From positions 11,160,001 to 11,224,000 of the forward strand of contig OZ176050.1 of the NCBI GenBank assembly GCA_964247055.1: a stretch of 64,000 nt of DNA. Reading direction: 5' to 3'. Under the pieces are notes generated by a model, which was not told the DNA's origin, ran no database searches, and was given only the letters and a program-made list of their open reading frames with translations. A program made the translations under genes and the position numbers. Positions 13,001-26,078 of this stretch are shown here, in pieces; position 1 is the stretch's first letter; the number at the start of each line of letters is the position of its first letter. The DNA comes from Paragordius varius (taxonomy: Eukaryota > Nematomorpha).

Positions 13001-16000
13001 GAAATTATATTCAATAAATAATCGCCTATCCAACACCGGATATAAATATCTTATAAGTTTATTTTCATTTTTTTTAATCTTAACAGAGAAAATGAACCAA
13101 AACCTTAGTTGGTTTCCACATTTTTATGACCATACGGCCGCTCATGCAATCACAAACGTAACAATCTTCAATGAATTTATGAGGTTCAACAAAAATTTTG
13201 CCAAAGTATTTAATTTAATGCTTGCATTTGAATTGATTAATATTGAAATAATAGATTTTATGTTATATTAATTTTGTATTTCATCACAATTATTTATAAA
13301 TAGTATTCGCTAAAGAGTTATCACGTGGTCCACACCTAAATAATAATTTTAGGAATTATATTTTGTTGGGATATGATTAATAAAGATGATAATATTACAT
13401 AAGCTAATGTACATTCCGAATTTTGGGCAAATGTTAAATACTTTTTTGAAAAAAGTTGACCTTATTTAATATAACTTAAAAAAAATTCAATGTTTGTAGC
13501 TTAAATTGTTATAATAATCCAGGGCTTCTTAAACTTTTGTAATTCTCGACCCCATCTATAAGCGAGTTTCTTAACGACCCCAATAATTGGAAAAACTCTT
13601 AGAAATTTTGTTGATAATATTTATCAAGATTATTTCGGTTTTTTAAGAGATTGACAAAAATAAATCTACATTTTTTATAAATTTCTAATAACATCTTCTG
13701 ATTCATAGTAAATTTATACAAGATATTATAATGATCGGTGGTCCTTTTTTAAAGTAAAGAATGATATTATACAATTTTACAGAAATGTTTGAAAATTAGC
13801 TCCAAAACCCCGCCATTTTTGTATGGAGTCTCAGTTTTAAACCATTAGACCCCTACCCACAGACCTATATGGAAAAAGCCATGAGTTAAATTCTTTGCCT
13901 TTATAGGGCAAATATTTAAAATCATCTTTGATACCATCGTCTCGCGCTTTTTCGAAAAAATACCTCAACACTGATTATTGTTAGATGATGGCGTATTTTT
14001 AGGACATAAAGGCCCCAAATCAACGGCTAATAAAATAACGCCTAATTTTTTTACCTAGTTGCGGATAAAATTTCAAGTTTTCAATGAGCTCAGATGGCTT
14101 CATAATATTCTATAAATTTGCTCCAAAACAAAGCATTTTCTATATAGTGGCGCAGTTTTTGGCGCGTAACTCCTAACCCAGGGCAGGTATAAAAAGCGCT
14201 GTCTAAAATTTTTGCCCTCATATGGGGATTATCTGGAACATAGAATCAATTATTCCTATTAGCCTCATAAATCTTTTGAAATTTGGCTCCAAAGGCATGC
14301 TGTATCGAGCGCAGTTTTACGCGGATAGCCACTAGAAGCGAAACAAAATACGCTCGATTAAATTTTTTGCCTTAATTCGGGTATTACCTGGAATCATGAT
14401 TGATTCCATACGCTCTCGTGGTTCCCCAAAACCAAAAAGTGGTGGCACATTTTTCAGGGCAAGGGCCTAATTAAGGGGTAATTTAAAACCGCTCTACTCA
14501 AATTTTTGCCTTTTTAGGGTAATATTTCAAGCCCTTATTAAACTCATATGGCTTCATATTCTAAAATTTGATTCCAAAGTCACGCTGTATCGATATGGTG
14601 GCGCAGCTGTTGGCGGGTAGCCCCCTACCCAGAGGCCAATATAAAGAAGACGTTCGTAAAAAATTTTGCCATAGGGAAATACCTGGAATCATCATTCATT
14701 CCTTATGTTATTAATAGTTTTTGGAAGAATGGCTTCAAAAATAAATAATAGTTCAATGATAGCGCATTTTTTAGGGCGTCAAGGGCCTAATTAACGGCTA
14801 ATTTTAATAAACCGCTCGACTTTTTTTGCCTTTTACGGGTAATATTTCAGGCCCATATTAAACTTATGTGGCCTGATAAGTTTTCTGAAAATAAAAACTC
14901 CTAAATAACGCAACTTCGATATAGTGCCGCAGTTTTAGGCGGGTAGCTCCCTACCCAGAGGCTGATACAAAAAAGCGCTTGATTAAAATTTTTGTCTTTT
15001 TACGGAGAATACCTGGAATCACGATTGATTCCATATGCTCTCATTAGTTTTTGGAAAAATTGCCTTAAAACTAAAAAATCATTCTATACTGGCGTATTTT
15101 TCAGGGCGTGAATAAAAATCGCGACCTAAATTTTGCGTTGTTATGGGTAATATTTTAAGCACGGATTGAACTCATGTTGCCTGATAGGTTTTTGAAATTT
15201 AGCCCCAGAGGCACGCTATTTTCATATGACGGGGCAGTTTTTAGCGGGTATCTCCTTACCCAGCCAAAATGCTCGACTAAAATATTTGCCTTTTAACAGA
15301 CAATACCTGGAATCCTTATTGAATTTTTAGGGTCTCATACCTTGGGCGAAAAATAGATTCAAAAAATTATTTTTGTGGACGATTTTTTTCAAAAAAATGG
15401 CATTTTACGGGGGGATCGGGTATAAAGAGGGCCGACATTAAAAAGCGAGCGACTATGTTCGGCGCAATTGAAAATAAGTAAAAAATATATATTTGAAACG
15501 AATGGTCTGACACGTTTTCAGGATGTCTCGTTTTTTACACGGGGTAGGCCCGAACTGGGGGTCTATTTCAAAAAAAGGGCGAAGCTATTGTCGGGGCATT
15601 CATTAATGAATATATTTTTTTGACATTTGGATTTGAATGGGTCTACCGGTTTTCCGGAAACAGATTACAAAGCCGCATTTTCTATTTTAATAAATATATA
15701 GAATTTACAAGTTAAAAAACATTTTTTGTTAAATTTTAATATCACTCGCGACCCCATAATTTTGCTACGCCATCCCAAATGGGGTCGCTACCCATATTTA
15801 AGAAGCCCTGGTCTAATCTAATCGCTATCGGTTAACATGTCTTTGCAATAAGATATATTCCCAACTTTTGATTTTTTAGTTTTAGACACTGTTATTGATA
15901 TTATGACGTTAAGAGCATATTCGCTTTTACATATATATTAAGTGCATGCACAAAAGTTTAAAATAATATTGTCGCGAATTCTAATGCAATCTAAAACCAA

Positions 16001-19000
16001 AATAATGTTACCAACACAATAAACAATTTTTATACTACAACATTGTTTTTTGTATAAATTTATTATGTGTAGTTAAAAAGATTAAACATGGTTACGGGTT
16101 ATGCTGTCCCTCCCAAACACTCGGGAGTTTATCCAGTCAATCCCTTACTCTACAAAGCATGGAAAAATATTTCAGGCATAAATACTACAAGCACATTACT
16201 TTATCCTGCCATATATCCAAAATGGAAACGAAGAGCTTTTGTTCATGACGGAATAACGGTAGTAATTTTAAGAGTAAATAGTTTATAAAAAAGATTAAAT
16301 CTTTGTTTGTAATAACATAATTTATTTAAGAATCCATGGTTAAAATGCAGTATGTAACATCGTCGTATTCGAATAAATAAATTCCCATTCAGGGATATTT
16401 ATTTTGAATATATATATATATATATATATAATGTAATATAAAATTATTCGGACTTCGTATGAAATTTGAGACAAATATTTTTTTCAAAAGACCGCTGCAC
16501 TTTTTTAAACTGGACTTTTTAATATAACTCATTGTTTAAAATTCAAAATAGAGATTTGGTAATACTATGTAACAATTGTAATAAATGATTAAAAAAATTA
16601 AGGTTTAAAAATATGGTTGTCTTTTGAAAAAAATATTTGTCTTTATGTTTTTACGTTTTTTCTGTATAATTTTAATTTGTATTTCAGGTATTACCGAGGG
16701 AAGATATTTCACTTTACACAAAAACGCAATCCTATGTTGATATGGAAACTGAGGATTATATATTCAAAAATATTCTTTTGAATAATGTAATGTATTTTTG
16801 GCATATAATAACCAAATTGATTCTCAATCAAAAAATGCTAATTATTTTCGTTTCATTTATTATGTAGATTAACATTATTATGACACATATGCCCAACTAT
16901 TGCGAGAATCAATTAGCCCCAAATTTATTAATTAAATCATTGCGTTTTATCAATTCAATTTCAAATATTAAATTGGGTTACAAAAATCCGACGGAAATGG
17001 CAAAGATCTATTTTGATGCTTTCCCAGAGGATATACAGCCAATATGGAATGTATAAAAGCTTAATAAATTAAAGATAAATTTCAAACCTAAGCAATTTTT
17101 TTGGTATTCATAAAATTATGTTTTTAAGTATTTCATAGCTATCTAAAGTTAAATTTTCTAAGATATTCTCAAAATTACCTGAAAAAATGTAATGTGTTAA
17201 GCTCTATAATTTAATGATACTCTGTATCAATTTTCCAAATTCATACATAATATAACCATTATAATAAAATTATTATACATGTTTTGGGAGAACTTACTAT
17301 ATAAAAATTCTAGATAATGAATTACCAAAAATTTTTTTTGATTTAGAATCCTTGTATATCTCCCGAATTTTTTTGGCATAGACGACAAGACTGTAACAAA
17401 TTTCCAAATATATTAATTGTTGGACCACAAAAAACAGGTGTAATAAAAAGATGGAAACATTTCCAATAAAGAAATTTAGATTAATTGACGAAATTGTGTA
17501 CAAAAACATATAAAACATATAAATTGTAAATAAAATATTTTTTTGAAATCTTAAGCCATTTGACGAGGCCAGGTAAAAATTAAAACTTTATATAATTATT
17601 CTGGTGGTGATTAAAACTTTTTTTTTTCATTTCAAAATATACCTGTTTTATTTTCTATAACCGATATCGGTTAAATTTTATCCAACATTAAAACCTAATT
17701 TTAAATAAAAATTACCATATTACTACATAGTTTTGAATAATTTATAGTTTTTTTTCTAAAATTTATTAATATGAACATCATTGACACTGCCATAAATTGT
17801 CAAAAATTTATGCTATAACACAAAACTAAAAATAATTTTTTATAGGAACGACAGCACTTCTCGAATTTTTAAAACTGATACCAGGCGTGACCACAAATCA
17901 TTTAACAGAAAATTATGAAGAAACGCAATTCTTTTCCTCTGACAATTATAGCAACGGGATTGATTGGTAAAATATTGTTTATATATTAAAAAATATCAAT
18001 TTTATGATTACTAAAAGATGAAAATAAAAATGCACATTTTAGGTATTTGGATCTTTTTAACGAGACAAACAATATGGCCAACCAAACACATATATTTTTG
18101 GAAAAATCTGCAAATTACTTCGATAATCTTCTTACACCTAAAAGAGCTCATAGTTTACTTCCAAACGCGAAAATTATTGTTTTAATTGAAAACCCAATAG
18201 ATCGAGCTTACTCCTGGTATCAGGTATTTGGTTGTCGCTTTAAATAATGTATTAAATACTATAGAACTTTAAAAAACTCTTAATTATTAAGGAACAGTCC
18301 TAATTATAAGATTGACTCTAAACTTATTATTTATGGAAATGGGTTTAAAGATATTTGGTTTAATGTTTTAACTTTATAAATTATAATAAATTGCTTCTTC
18401 TGAAATGATTATTCAAAAGGAGATAGAAATGTATATATTTTTTGTAAAAAATCTCGGATAATAGTTTTTAGCACCAAGCAAAATTGCAATTTAAAAAATT
18501 AAATATTTTTATGAATAAGACATTTTGGAAAAACCATTTTGGTAGTAGAGTTGAATTATTTAAACAAGGAAGCACTTTGAAATAAAGGATAGCGACAATA
18601 AAAGTCGTTTTGAAACGGGCGAAATCCGGCTCCGATTCCCTTAGTTAATCTTTAAAATATATCATTTGTACAACCGAAATGATACTTTGGATATAAAACT
18701 GGTTCTTAAGGTTATAAATCCATTCGTTTTTTCTTTTTACAAAGCACCTATTAGCCAAAAGGGACCCAATTACAATGAATACGACCCTAATAGATATACT
18801 TAATCTTCAAACAAATGATTCTGATACAAAAAATAAATACAATCGATTACGCCATAGATTGCTGGATCCTGGGAAATATATAATACATTTACTTAATTGG
18901 CTAAATTATTATAAAGAAGATCAAGTATTTTAAAAGCATTTTTATCTGTACATGATAGATATATCTTGTAGATAGCAAATTATTGAAAACAAATGCACCA

Positions 19001-19451
19001 TATGAAATGAATCTTTTAAAAATGGCATTGAGCATACAAAAGCCCGAATTCGATTATTTTAAATATTTATAGTAAGTGTTGTTATCACATTTTTAATGTA
19101 ACCATGTTAAAAATCCAATGATTATATATTCGATTTTTAATTCTAACCTTAATAAAATAGCTTCGACAATAAAAAAAGGTATTATTGTGTCCGCAACACA
19201 AACAATAAGTCACATTGCCTAGGTATAGGAAAAGGCAGAATCTACAAGGATATGGATTACAGAACTTCCACCTTTTTAATAGATTATTTCAGGTAACACA
19301 TATATGTTTATCATAAATTTTATATTATTTCCATAACATCAATCGTTTTTTACTTTATAGACCGTACAACAGTGAACTGTATCATATGCTAAACAATATA
19401 AATTTTGGAAAAAATGTCAAACCAAAATGGCTTTATAACAACAAACTTTGA
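10062..19451 (+). CDS. NDST: Heparan sulfate N-deacetylase/N-sulfotransferase, 14 exons
   Basis: Bifunctional Golgi enzyme that removes acetyl from GlcNAc in heparan sulfate and N-sulfates the glucosamine with PAPS. Exons: 10062-10859, 12050-12565, 12930-13056, 13087-13205, 16073-16258, 16688-16786, 16868-17050, 17347-17437, 17846-17966, 18043-18223, 18745-18924, 18959-19071, 19161-19292, 19361-19451. They total 2937 nt, or 978 codons. The chosen ATG gives a short basic tail and a signal anchor at about residues 19-34 (type II protein). Deacetylase landmarks are VDIDDVFVG (420-428), GYSGK (459-463), WFPHFYDH (489-496) and GYAVPPKHSGVYP from 529. Sulfotransferase landmarks are GPQKTGTTA (702-710), where K705 is the expected catalytic lysine of the PAPS loop, and DRAYSWYQ (800-807), the 3'-phosphate loop. 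CLGIGKGR near the end completes the family pattern. It is longer than the roughly 880-residue vertebrate enzymes, mostly in the N-terminal half. It looks intact and functional. Confidence 0.95.
10860..12049 (+). other. Intron 1 of NDST
   Basis: A 1190-nt intron. The only distinctive content is a GC-richer patch at about 11583-11645 containing GGTTCCAACCC, which recurs near 41600; both may be fragments of one repeat family. Confidence 0.5.
13057..13086 (+). other. Ultrashort in-frame intron 3 of NDST (30 nt)
   Basis: It starts GTTTATTTTC and ends ATCTTAACAG. It is a multiple of three with no stop, so unspliced mRNA would stay open and add ten mostly hydrophobic residues. Splicing restores LIKKMNQNLSWFPHF, which fits the family spacing between the GYSGK and WFPH motifs. 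Confidence 0.75.
13520..15810. mobile_element. hAT-like element with internal tandem repeats in NDST intron 4
   Basis: The terminal inverted repeats read CAGGGCTTCTTAAACTTTTG on the left and, from the right, CAGGGCTTCTTAAATATGGG. The flanking octamers TAATAATC and GTCTAATC match at 5 of 8. Roughly 13800-15350 consists of diverged tandem units of about 300 bp, each with two related halves. Landmarks are a GCGCAGTTTTTGGCGGGTAG-like block near 14155, 14605, 14928 and 15230, and an ATACCTGGAATCA block between them. I recognise no transposase, so the element is non-autonomous. It accounts for most of the 2867-nt intron. Confidence 0.65.
16409..16431. repeat. (TA)n microsatellite in NDST intron 5
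   Basis: An uninterrupted TA dinucleotide run of about 11 units. Confidence 0.9.
18925..18958 (+). other. Very short intron 11 of NDST (34 nt)
   Basis: It starts GTATTTTAAAAGC and ends GTACATGATAG. Splicing joins NWLNYYKEDQ to IYLVDSKLLK, matching the sulfotransferase-domain family order. Confidence 0.8.
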
Positions 19452-19601
19452 CAAAAACATACCTAACCTTAAATCATACGGCAATATTTTTATACATGTA
19501 ATTTTTTTACTGTCAAACTCACATAACTTAAACATTTATTCTAACTGTAAATATTGATGCAAAACTACTTCTCACATATATAAATCAAGTGATTATAGCT
19601 A

Positions 19602-19607
19602 TTTATT
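19602..19607 (-). terminator. Poly(A) hexamer overlapping the TRMT44 stop codon
   Basis: On the minus strand the stop TAA (19603-19605) lies inside AATAAA. If used, it would give a 3' untranslated region of only 20-30 nt, consistent with the 151-bp gap to the convergent NDST gene. Confidence 0.45.
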
Positions 19608-22600
19608 TCAAATCAACATCTCCATGTGCATAATTACATTGTATAGCATATAATGGGCATCCCTGAGGATGATTAATATAATACCAACAAATTTTTGTTT
19701 TAATAGCCTTGGGTTTTTCAGTTTTTTTCGTTTTGGCAGATTGCAATGGTGGTGGTGGTAAAGGAGATTTATGCAACAAACAAACGTTAGATCCAATAAC
19801 TATTGAAAAAAAAATTATTAAAAAGTAAAAAAAATCTATAAATTATATTCCCAAATCAAAAAAACTGTATTATAATTAAAGCGATAAAAATAATTTATTT
19901 CCATTTTCATGGTGTTAATATGGTTTATTTTTATCACCTGAAAAAATGTGTCCGTGATTCTTTAAAAGAGTTTTCATACCACCATGTTGTAGTTTAAGAG
20001 ATTGTTTTTCTTCCTCGGATAATGCTCGATAAAGTTGTTCAATTCGGACAATTCCTGAAACAATTAAGGTAAGTAACTGCAAAGAATAATTAAAGCTTAA
20101 ATAATTTTATTTTAACTCTCCGATTATTTAAAGGCGTTTTAACCTCCAGAATGCCAAAAACATTGGCCTTTAATCTTTTTTGATACATCGTTAGTTTCTA
20201 TTAATTCTGTGTGAGCGAGATATCCAGCGTGTAGATCTGTTTGCATGATAATGTCAAATACCTTTTGAACCATAGATTCAATAAGTGTCCTATTTATTTG
20301 GGTACAATTTCTGACAGGCTCTACACGTTCCCTAGCAGTGAATGTTGATTGATCGATAATTTGTCGTAATTTAGTATCAATAGAAGCATCTTTTACATTA
20401 TTGGGGTAACCGATAATACCGATCTAATGTTGAACAATTGATTTTGTTTAAATTTAAATGTTTATATAGGTGGTTAAAATGATATCTTGAATGTAAAAGT
20501 AGATAGTCAAAATTGTTTAAAATCATAGTTTAGAGCTGGTTCAAATAAATATATTTTCCAACAAGTGTCAAAATGTAATAATTTGATATAATAGGTGAAA
20601 AGATGTTGTATGTAATAGAAACAATGAGTGAAGTAATCAAATTATGATTAAACACTAAAATAACGTTTTTTAACTAAAAAGCACTCACTTTTTCTGATTA
20701 AAGACAATAGTTTTTGTCTATAATCCTTATCGGCGGTTTAGATTTACAAAAAAATTTTATTATATAATAGAGCCGTATACATAAAATTTAATCCCAACTT
20801 TCAAAATCACAGTGATAATGGATTATTTTTTACGATAGATCTATTGCCTAATGTGCCAACTTCACCCAGGATCAATAACATTTATGTTAAAAATGAGCAA
20901 AACCCAAAAATAGCGTATATTTTACCTTTTTCGTAGACGGTATGCGTAACTTATCAAGTTTAACATCAAATCCTAGCGATATGGAAAATTCCTTAATATG
21001 CATTGTGTAATCCTCATAATGACTAAGGTACATTCGCTTTCTTTGATATTTCCCAAACAAATCAAAGGCACAACATGGAATAATAAACATGTTACATGGC
21101 TTATGTTTGCTAGAAAATAAAAAGAAAAAGTTATATTTTTAAGCTTTAATGCCTTTTAAAAATTACATTTTATATAAAAAATAAATAAAAGATTTTGTTA
21201 ATCCTTATTTATTTAATTTAATAAATCCCTATTTAGCCCATAGTTCATTAATTAAATAAAATAAAAAACAATATCTATATTGTTAATATTTTTTTAATTT
21301 TATGTAATGATTATCAAATAATTTCGAGCTCTTGTCCTAGCATTTTCCTACATTATTTCTTGTTAATAAGCAAAAATAAAAAATGTTAATAATTATTTGA
21401 ATTTTCAATTAGGTTTCATGAAACCATTTATGAAATATTATAAATAATGAATGATAAGCTCTAATTAACATTCGATATAAAATTATTGCTGAACCATACA
21501 TTTTAAAATTAAAAAGCAATTAATGTTTTAATTGAATCCGTGAAATTTACTCAGTCAATCGTATGAAAGAAATTTCAACTTGATTAATCAATTGATACGT
21601 TTATTAAGCGCATACTTTAAAAATCAAATATTATATTTTTGGGGAAAATTCTTCAGAATCTCGTTTCTCGTTTATATAAATACAAAATGAACATTAGTAA
21701 ATAGTATTAAAATTATCGCATCTTAACAAAAAATTATTACTATAAATTGTAAATTATGATAAATAACTTAAATTCTTTGAACACAAATAAATGTTGTTGA
21801 TATATATATGACGAAACTGTTAATGTAACGCCGCTTCCTCCCACCTTTAAAAAAACTTAAATATATTGCAAAAAATCTTATAAAAAACTATTTTATTCAA
21901 CAAAAACCTTTACCCCTGTAAAACTACATCAAAGATAATTAACTTATATTATTATAATTTATTTAATATAGTTTTAATTAATGTAAATATTAATATAACA
22001 TAAAATACTTTGCAGAAGCAAAAATTGGTATCCACGGAGTTAATTCATCTGAATGATTACCGATAATCCAATCATATTGGCTAAAATCAATACTATTCGA
22101 TTTGGGATCGATTGATTGTTCCTATACATAAACATGAGCATTATTATATTATAAATCAAATTTATATTATGATTTAATTTATATTGTCAAATAAAGTGCA
22201 AACATTATAATATATAATGGGGTATTTAAACACAGAGTGCAAGATTTGCAATTCATGTATTATTGTAGTTCAAAAAGAAAAATTTAAGCAATGGTGTAGG
22301 TTAGGGGGAAATAGGGTCGGAGAAATAACATTTGTTGTAGTAAAAAAAGAGTGCAAGCATAAATAAATTTATGTATAAATTTCTTTTACTATTTTTAACT
22401 TTACAAGTATGTTAAAATTTGTTTGGGGATTTAAATAAATAGAGTACGTTGATGAAACATGTAAAACGCATTAAAATATGGACGCTTGATTTACGAATAA
22501 AAATTAAAAAACACCAACAGAACGATTGTGCGATGTGTGGGAAACCAAATCTTTTTGAACACTTATAATGCTGAAATATAATTTTGCGAACAAATTTTTT

Positions 22601-25600
22601 AAAAACAACATCATATAACACCTTTCTGGTAAAAAAATAATTTAGAGGTTTAATATTTCTTTTATCGATCAATCGTTAGATTCCACATTATTGTCCCAGG
22701 ATGTAGTGAATCTTGGTTTTTTTCACAATAAATTTTAACTCGAGGAAAAAAGCATTCAGAATGATAGGGTTGTGGAGAATAAGGTGGTGATTATATAAGC
22801 TTGTTTCATAAATTCTCCAAAATAGAACATCTATGAATGGGTGCGTTGTAACAAATGACAATAGCCTGAGGTATAATAGATAGATAATCCTCTAAAAGCG
22901 GTTTAAAACTTTCGCCATTGAAAGCTCCATCTTTGATGTTAGAATTAACAACACCGTGAAGCCAATTATACCCAATAAAGAAACTTTCCCATAAAATAGG
23001 GCAAATTTATTGAATTAATTTTCCAAAATTGTGGGAATGTTGGAACTGGTGTGGAAATCGAAATAGTAAAATAAGGTTAATAAATTGAAGAAAGAAAAAA
23101 CACATTTTGTTATATTTAGTGTATAGTTTTTCGCAAGATGTAATAAACTGAGAAACTAAATTTATTAGTAAACCCCCACACATAAACCATTTGTCATTTT
23201 GTCAAAGATTTTTCTATATCTTCGATAAACTTGACCAAAAATGTATGACTCTAGGTTCATCAAAAAACCGTCATTGATAAAAAGGAAGGAAAAACAAATG
23301 CAATGATATTCTTGAACAAGTTAAACAATCACTGAAAATGATGTGAATTGACTTCATGAAAAATTTCGTAAATTACCATATGCAGAAAAAACATTAAATA
23401 GGACCTCAACAGAGTATTTCTACACTTGTTTTCGAGGAAAAATTCCAATATGCATGTTTAGTCAAGAGTTTTTACCCGAATAAATATGTCCTATTTGCGT
23501 GAGTCAGGTTTTCCATCATTAGAACAGACACTAATCGTTAATTGCTTAACTCAATTATAAGAAAAAACGTCTGTTTGCCGTGTATGCTTGGCATACAGGG
23601 TGTTGAAAATTATAGCATCAAACAGGGAGCGTACAATGGCGAGACTTTTAAGCCATTTTTGGAGGAGTCTTTAGACATTATAACAAAAAATGCGTTTGTA
23701 TTTGCGACAATGCACCCATTCATAAATGTTCTATTTTGGGTAATTTAAGAAACAAGCTTATATATTTACCACCTTATTCGCCCCAACTCAATCCTATTGA
23801 ATGTTTTTTTCACGAATTAAAATTTTATTATGAAAAACCAAGATGCAGTAGATCCTGGAACCATATAGAATCAAACCAAATCTGCTTTAATAAGCTAAGG
23901 CTAGAATAAGAACAATTTTAAATATCATTCATTATAAGTTTTTAGTGATGATTACAATAGTCAAATTTTCGATAGTGATCTCAAAATGTGAGTTTATTAG
24001 TTTTTATATTAAAACTGTAATTAGTACAGGCACCTATTCCGTTTTTCTAAACAACATTTTTGAATAGGAAAACGTATAATATTTATCAACATATATTTGA
24101 TTTCCTAAAATTAACCTTATAACGTCCATTTATTTTGACCGTTAAATTATTGTTTCTTTTATAGTATGTACATAATTGAAATCATGATGTGCACCATCAA
24201 GTTAATTTTAACTAGATGTAAACATTTTACGCATTATTTGACGATATTCCAAATTTTTAGTGTTAAAAATTAAATTCTTTTTATCAGCATATCATTAAAA
24301 CAACTAATTTTATTAAGATCATATCTTTATCTTTTAGTGAATCAGCCGGTTAAACAACCTGAAAATTTTTAAAATGAAAAGCCTATTTAATATACATATA
24401 AATAACCCTTATTTGCAATGTAAAGCAAATTGCTTTTTTAAACATGATCTTCAGCGGACCAGTCCAGTGCTTTTATTTTTTTACATAACTCTAAAAAGAG
24501 TTAACTTTTACAAAATTAAAATATATATGACTGATCAAGTACAAATGACATATGTCAAATTTTTTAAGCAAATATATTTAAAAATATTTGCTGCTTATCA
24601 ACTTTTTCCCACGCGCATTAGCCGCGTAAAATCATTAATAAAAATATTTAAAAATTAAATTTTTTGAATAAATCAGTAATGTACATAAAATTTTGGTTAA
24701 ACAGCTTATAATTTTGCTGGCCTAGACACCATATATTTTATTTTATATTAAAAATTATGAGAAAATATCAAAAAAATTTAAACCAAAAGTGAAACATGAG
24801 GATTGAGTTGTTTAATGATGGGCCAAGTTGATCGTTCTCGAATATCGATACCATCTCCCGTATAACCAAGGCAGTAAAGAAAAAATGTCAAAAAACCGTT
24901 CCCACACCCAAGATCGCAAAATTTGACATTTCGTTTATCATAATCAGTGATGTCCCAAAGAGCCTTTAATTTATCATAAATAATATACAGTAAAAAACGA
25001 AATTACACATGGAAAGGTAAAATCTAAAAAATAATTTTTTTGTAAAAAGACAACTATTGAATATAAGCAGGGATGTTATCGAGTAAGCCGTCACAAAAGC
25101 TTTAATCTACGTAGGCTTGTATATATATTAAAGTTTTAAGTTCAAGGTACACATTATCACCCAGCCAAAACTTTGCAATGGCATACGTATGAGACCTTTT
25201 AAATGTCAGAATGTACGGCTCGCATTCCGATAATTTAAAATTGAAATTAGCATTTTAAAAAATGTTTGCATTAGTTTTTATGTTTTGTCTGTATATTTTC
25301 ATTTTTATTGGAATCAAAAGTATACATGCAAATAGGATGCTATTGCTATATCCTCATATACATGTTTTTGGGGATCTGTGTTCAGAGGCCAGGCATTAAT
25401 TATTTGACCGGCATATAAGGTTTTCAATTTGTCGTAAGCATGTAAATACTTTACCACATTTTCTTTGATCTGACATAAACTTTTGGCTATGGGTATATGC
25501 TGAACTTCAGAATGTTTTAAGGATATATCACAAAACTATCAAATTATCAATATACACTACTTTCTTAAAAATGGAATGAACGGATTTTTCAGTGTAATTA

Positions 25601-25946
25601 ATTAATTTTACAGTTTTCAATATAATTCTAATATGTAATAAAAATTTACTCTTTATCCACATAGGTCAATGAAAACTCCGGATTAAAAGTTTGACCATAA
25701 AAAATAAATTCACTATCATCTAAAATTTATTTTAAGTATACTTTGTTCTATAGTTTGTTTCCATACGATTTTATTCTTGCCAATTATACAAATGAGCAAA
25801 GAAGATCCGTTATTATTTATTAAATATGAATAAAAAATGTTTTCGTCGAATAAATTTGCTCGATCCCCATATAGCAATAGTGTTTCAAAAAGTTTTTGAA
25901 AAGATAAATTGTGGTTATGAAAACGTGCTTTAACAAGCCATTGCAT
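19603..25946 (-). CDS. TRMT44: Probable tRNA-Ser (uracil-O2-)-methyltransferase TRMT44, 9 exons
   Basis: Predicted cytoplasmic AdoMet enzyme that 2'-O-methylates U44 in tRNA-Ser. Exons (minus): 25946-25742, 25719-25661, 25535-25326, 24963-24784, 22121-22009, 21109-20926, 20423-20144, 20054-19938, 19799-19603. They total 1545 nt, or 514 codons. Landmarks: DPQKHVYEDIAIASYL before the methyltransferase core; DLGCGNG (175-181) as AdoMet motif I; GIDIR with D198; IGNHSDELTPW (238-248), a family signature; FIIPCCAFDLFGKY; LRIPSTKK; a VEPVRNC block; and a C-terminal CCCH finger, C487-x9-C497-x6-C504-x3-H508. The protein is shorter than the vertebrate one, mainly at the N-terminus, where exons 1-2 are not clearly homologous. 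The start codon at 25946 is therefore tentative; it gives correct phase through a 22-nt first intron. Intron 4 contains two broken Tc1-like transposase copies. A TTAA MITE ends (26079) about 130 bp upstream of the start. Confidence 0.88.
22680..23010 (-). pseudogene. Tc1/IS630-type transposase relic (minus strand)
   Basis: Minus-strand translation gives GAFNGESFKPLLEDYL, then NAPIHR, then SPPYSPQ with an EC near the end. These correspond to the central and C-terminal DDE blocks of Tc1-type transposases. An in-frame stop lies just before SPPYSPQ. It lies in TRMT44 intron 4, in the same direction as TRMT44. Confidence 0.7.
23290..23950 (+). pseudogene. Tc1/IS630-type transposase relic (plus strand)
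   Basis: The open segment 23542-23748 contains YSIKQGAYNGETFKPFLEES, and another frame just downstream gives YLPPYSPQLNPIECFFHELK, the standard C-terminal block with the last catalytic Glu. The expected DNAPIH block is altered to ATMHPFI, so the middle Asp is lost, and several frameshifts are present. It faces the related relic at 22680-23010, tail to tail, with about 280-bp of unassigned sequence between them. Confidence 0.75.
25720..25741 (-). other. Ultrashort intron 1 of TRMT44 (22 nt)
   Basis: Read on the minus strand it begins GTATACTTAA and ends AATTTTAG. Exons 1 and 2 together give 264 nt, ending in phase 0 as the next exon requires. The flanking exons are poorly conserved, so this is the least certain of the short introns. 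Confidence 0.5.
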
Positions 25947-26078
25947 AAAGGTGCTAAAACATGGCTTGATAAAAACCCGATATTAATACGCAAAACAATA
26001 TTTATATTTATTTTAACAGTTCATGATCTTTTAGAGTAGTTTTAATTCCCATTATGTAGCAATAAGTACTGAACTTAA

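Noticed and set aside
24374-24658. 94-codon plus-strand open reading frame inside TRMT44 intron 4
   Set aside because: It has no motif, splice partner or coding-like composition and lies antisense in an intron.
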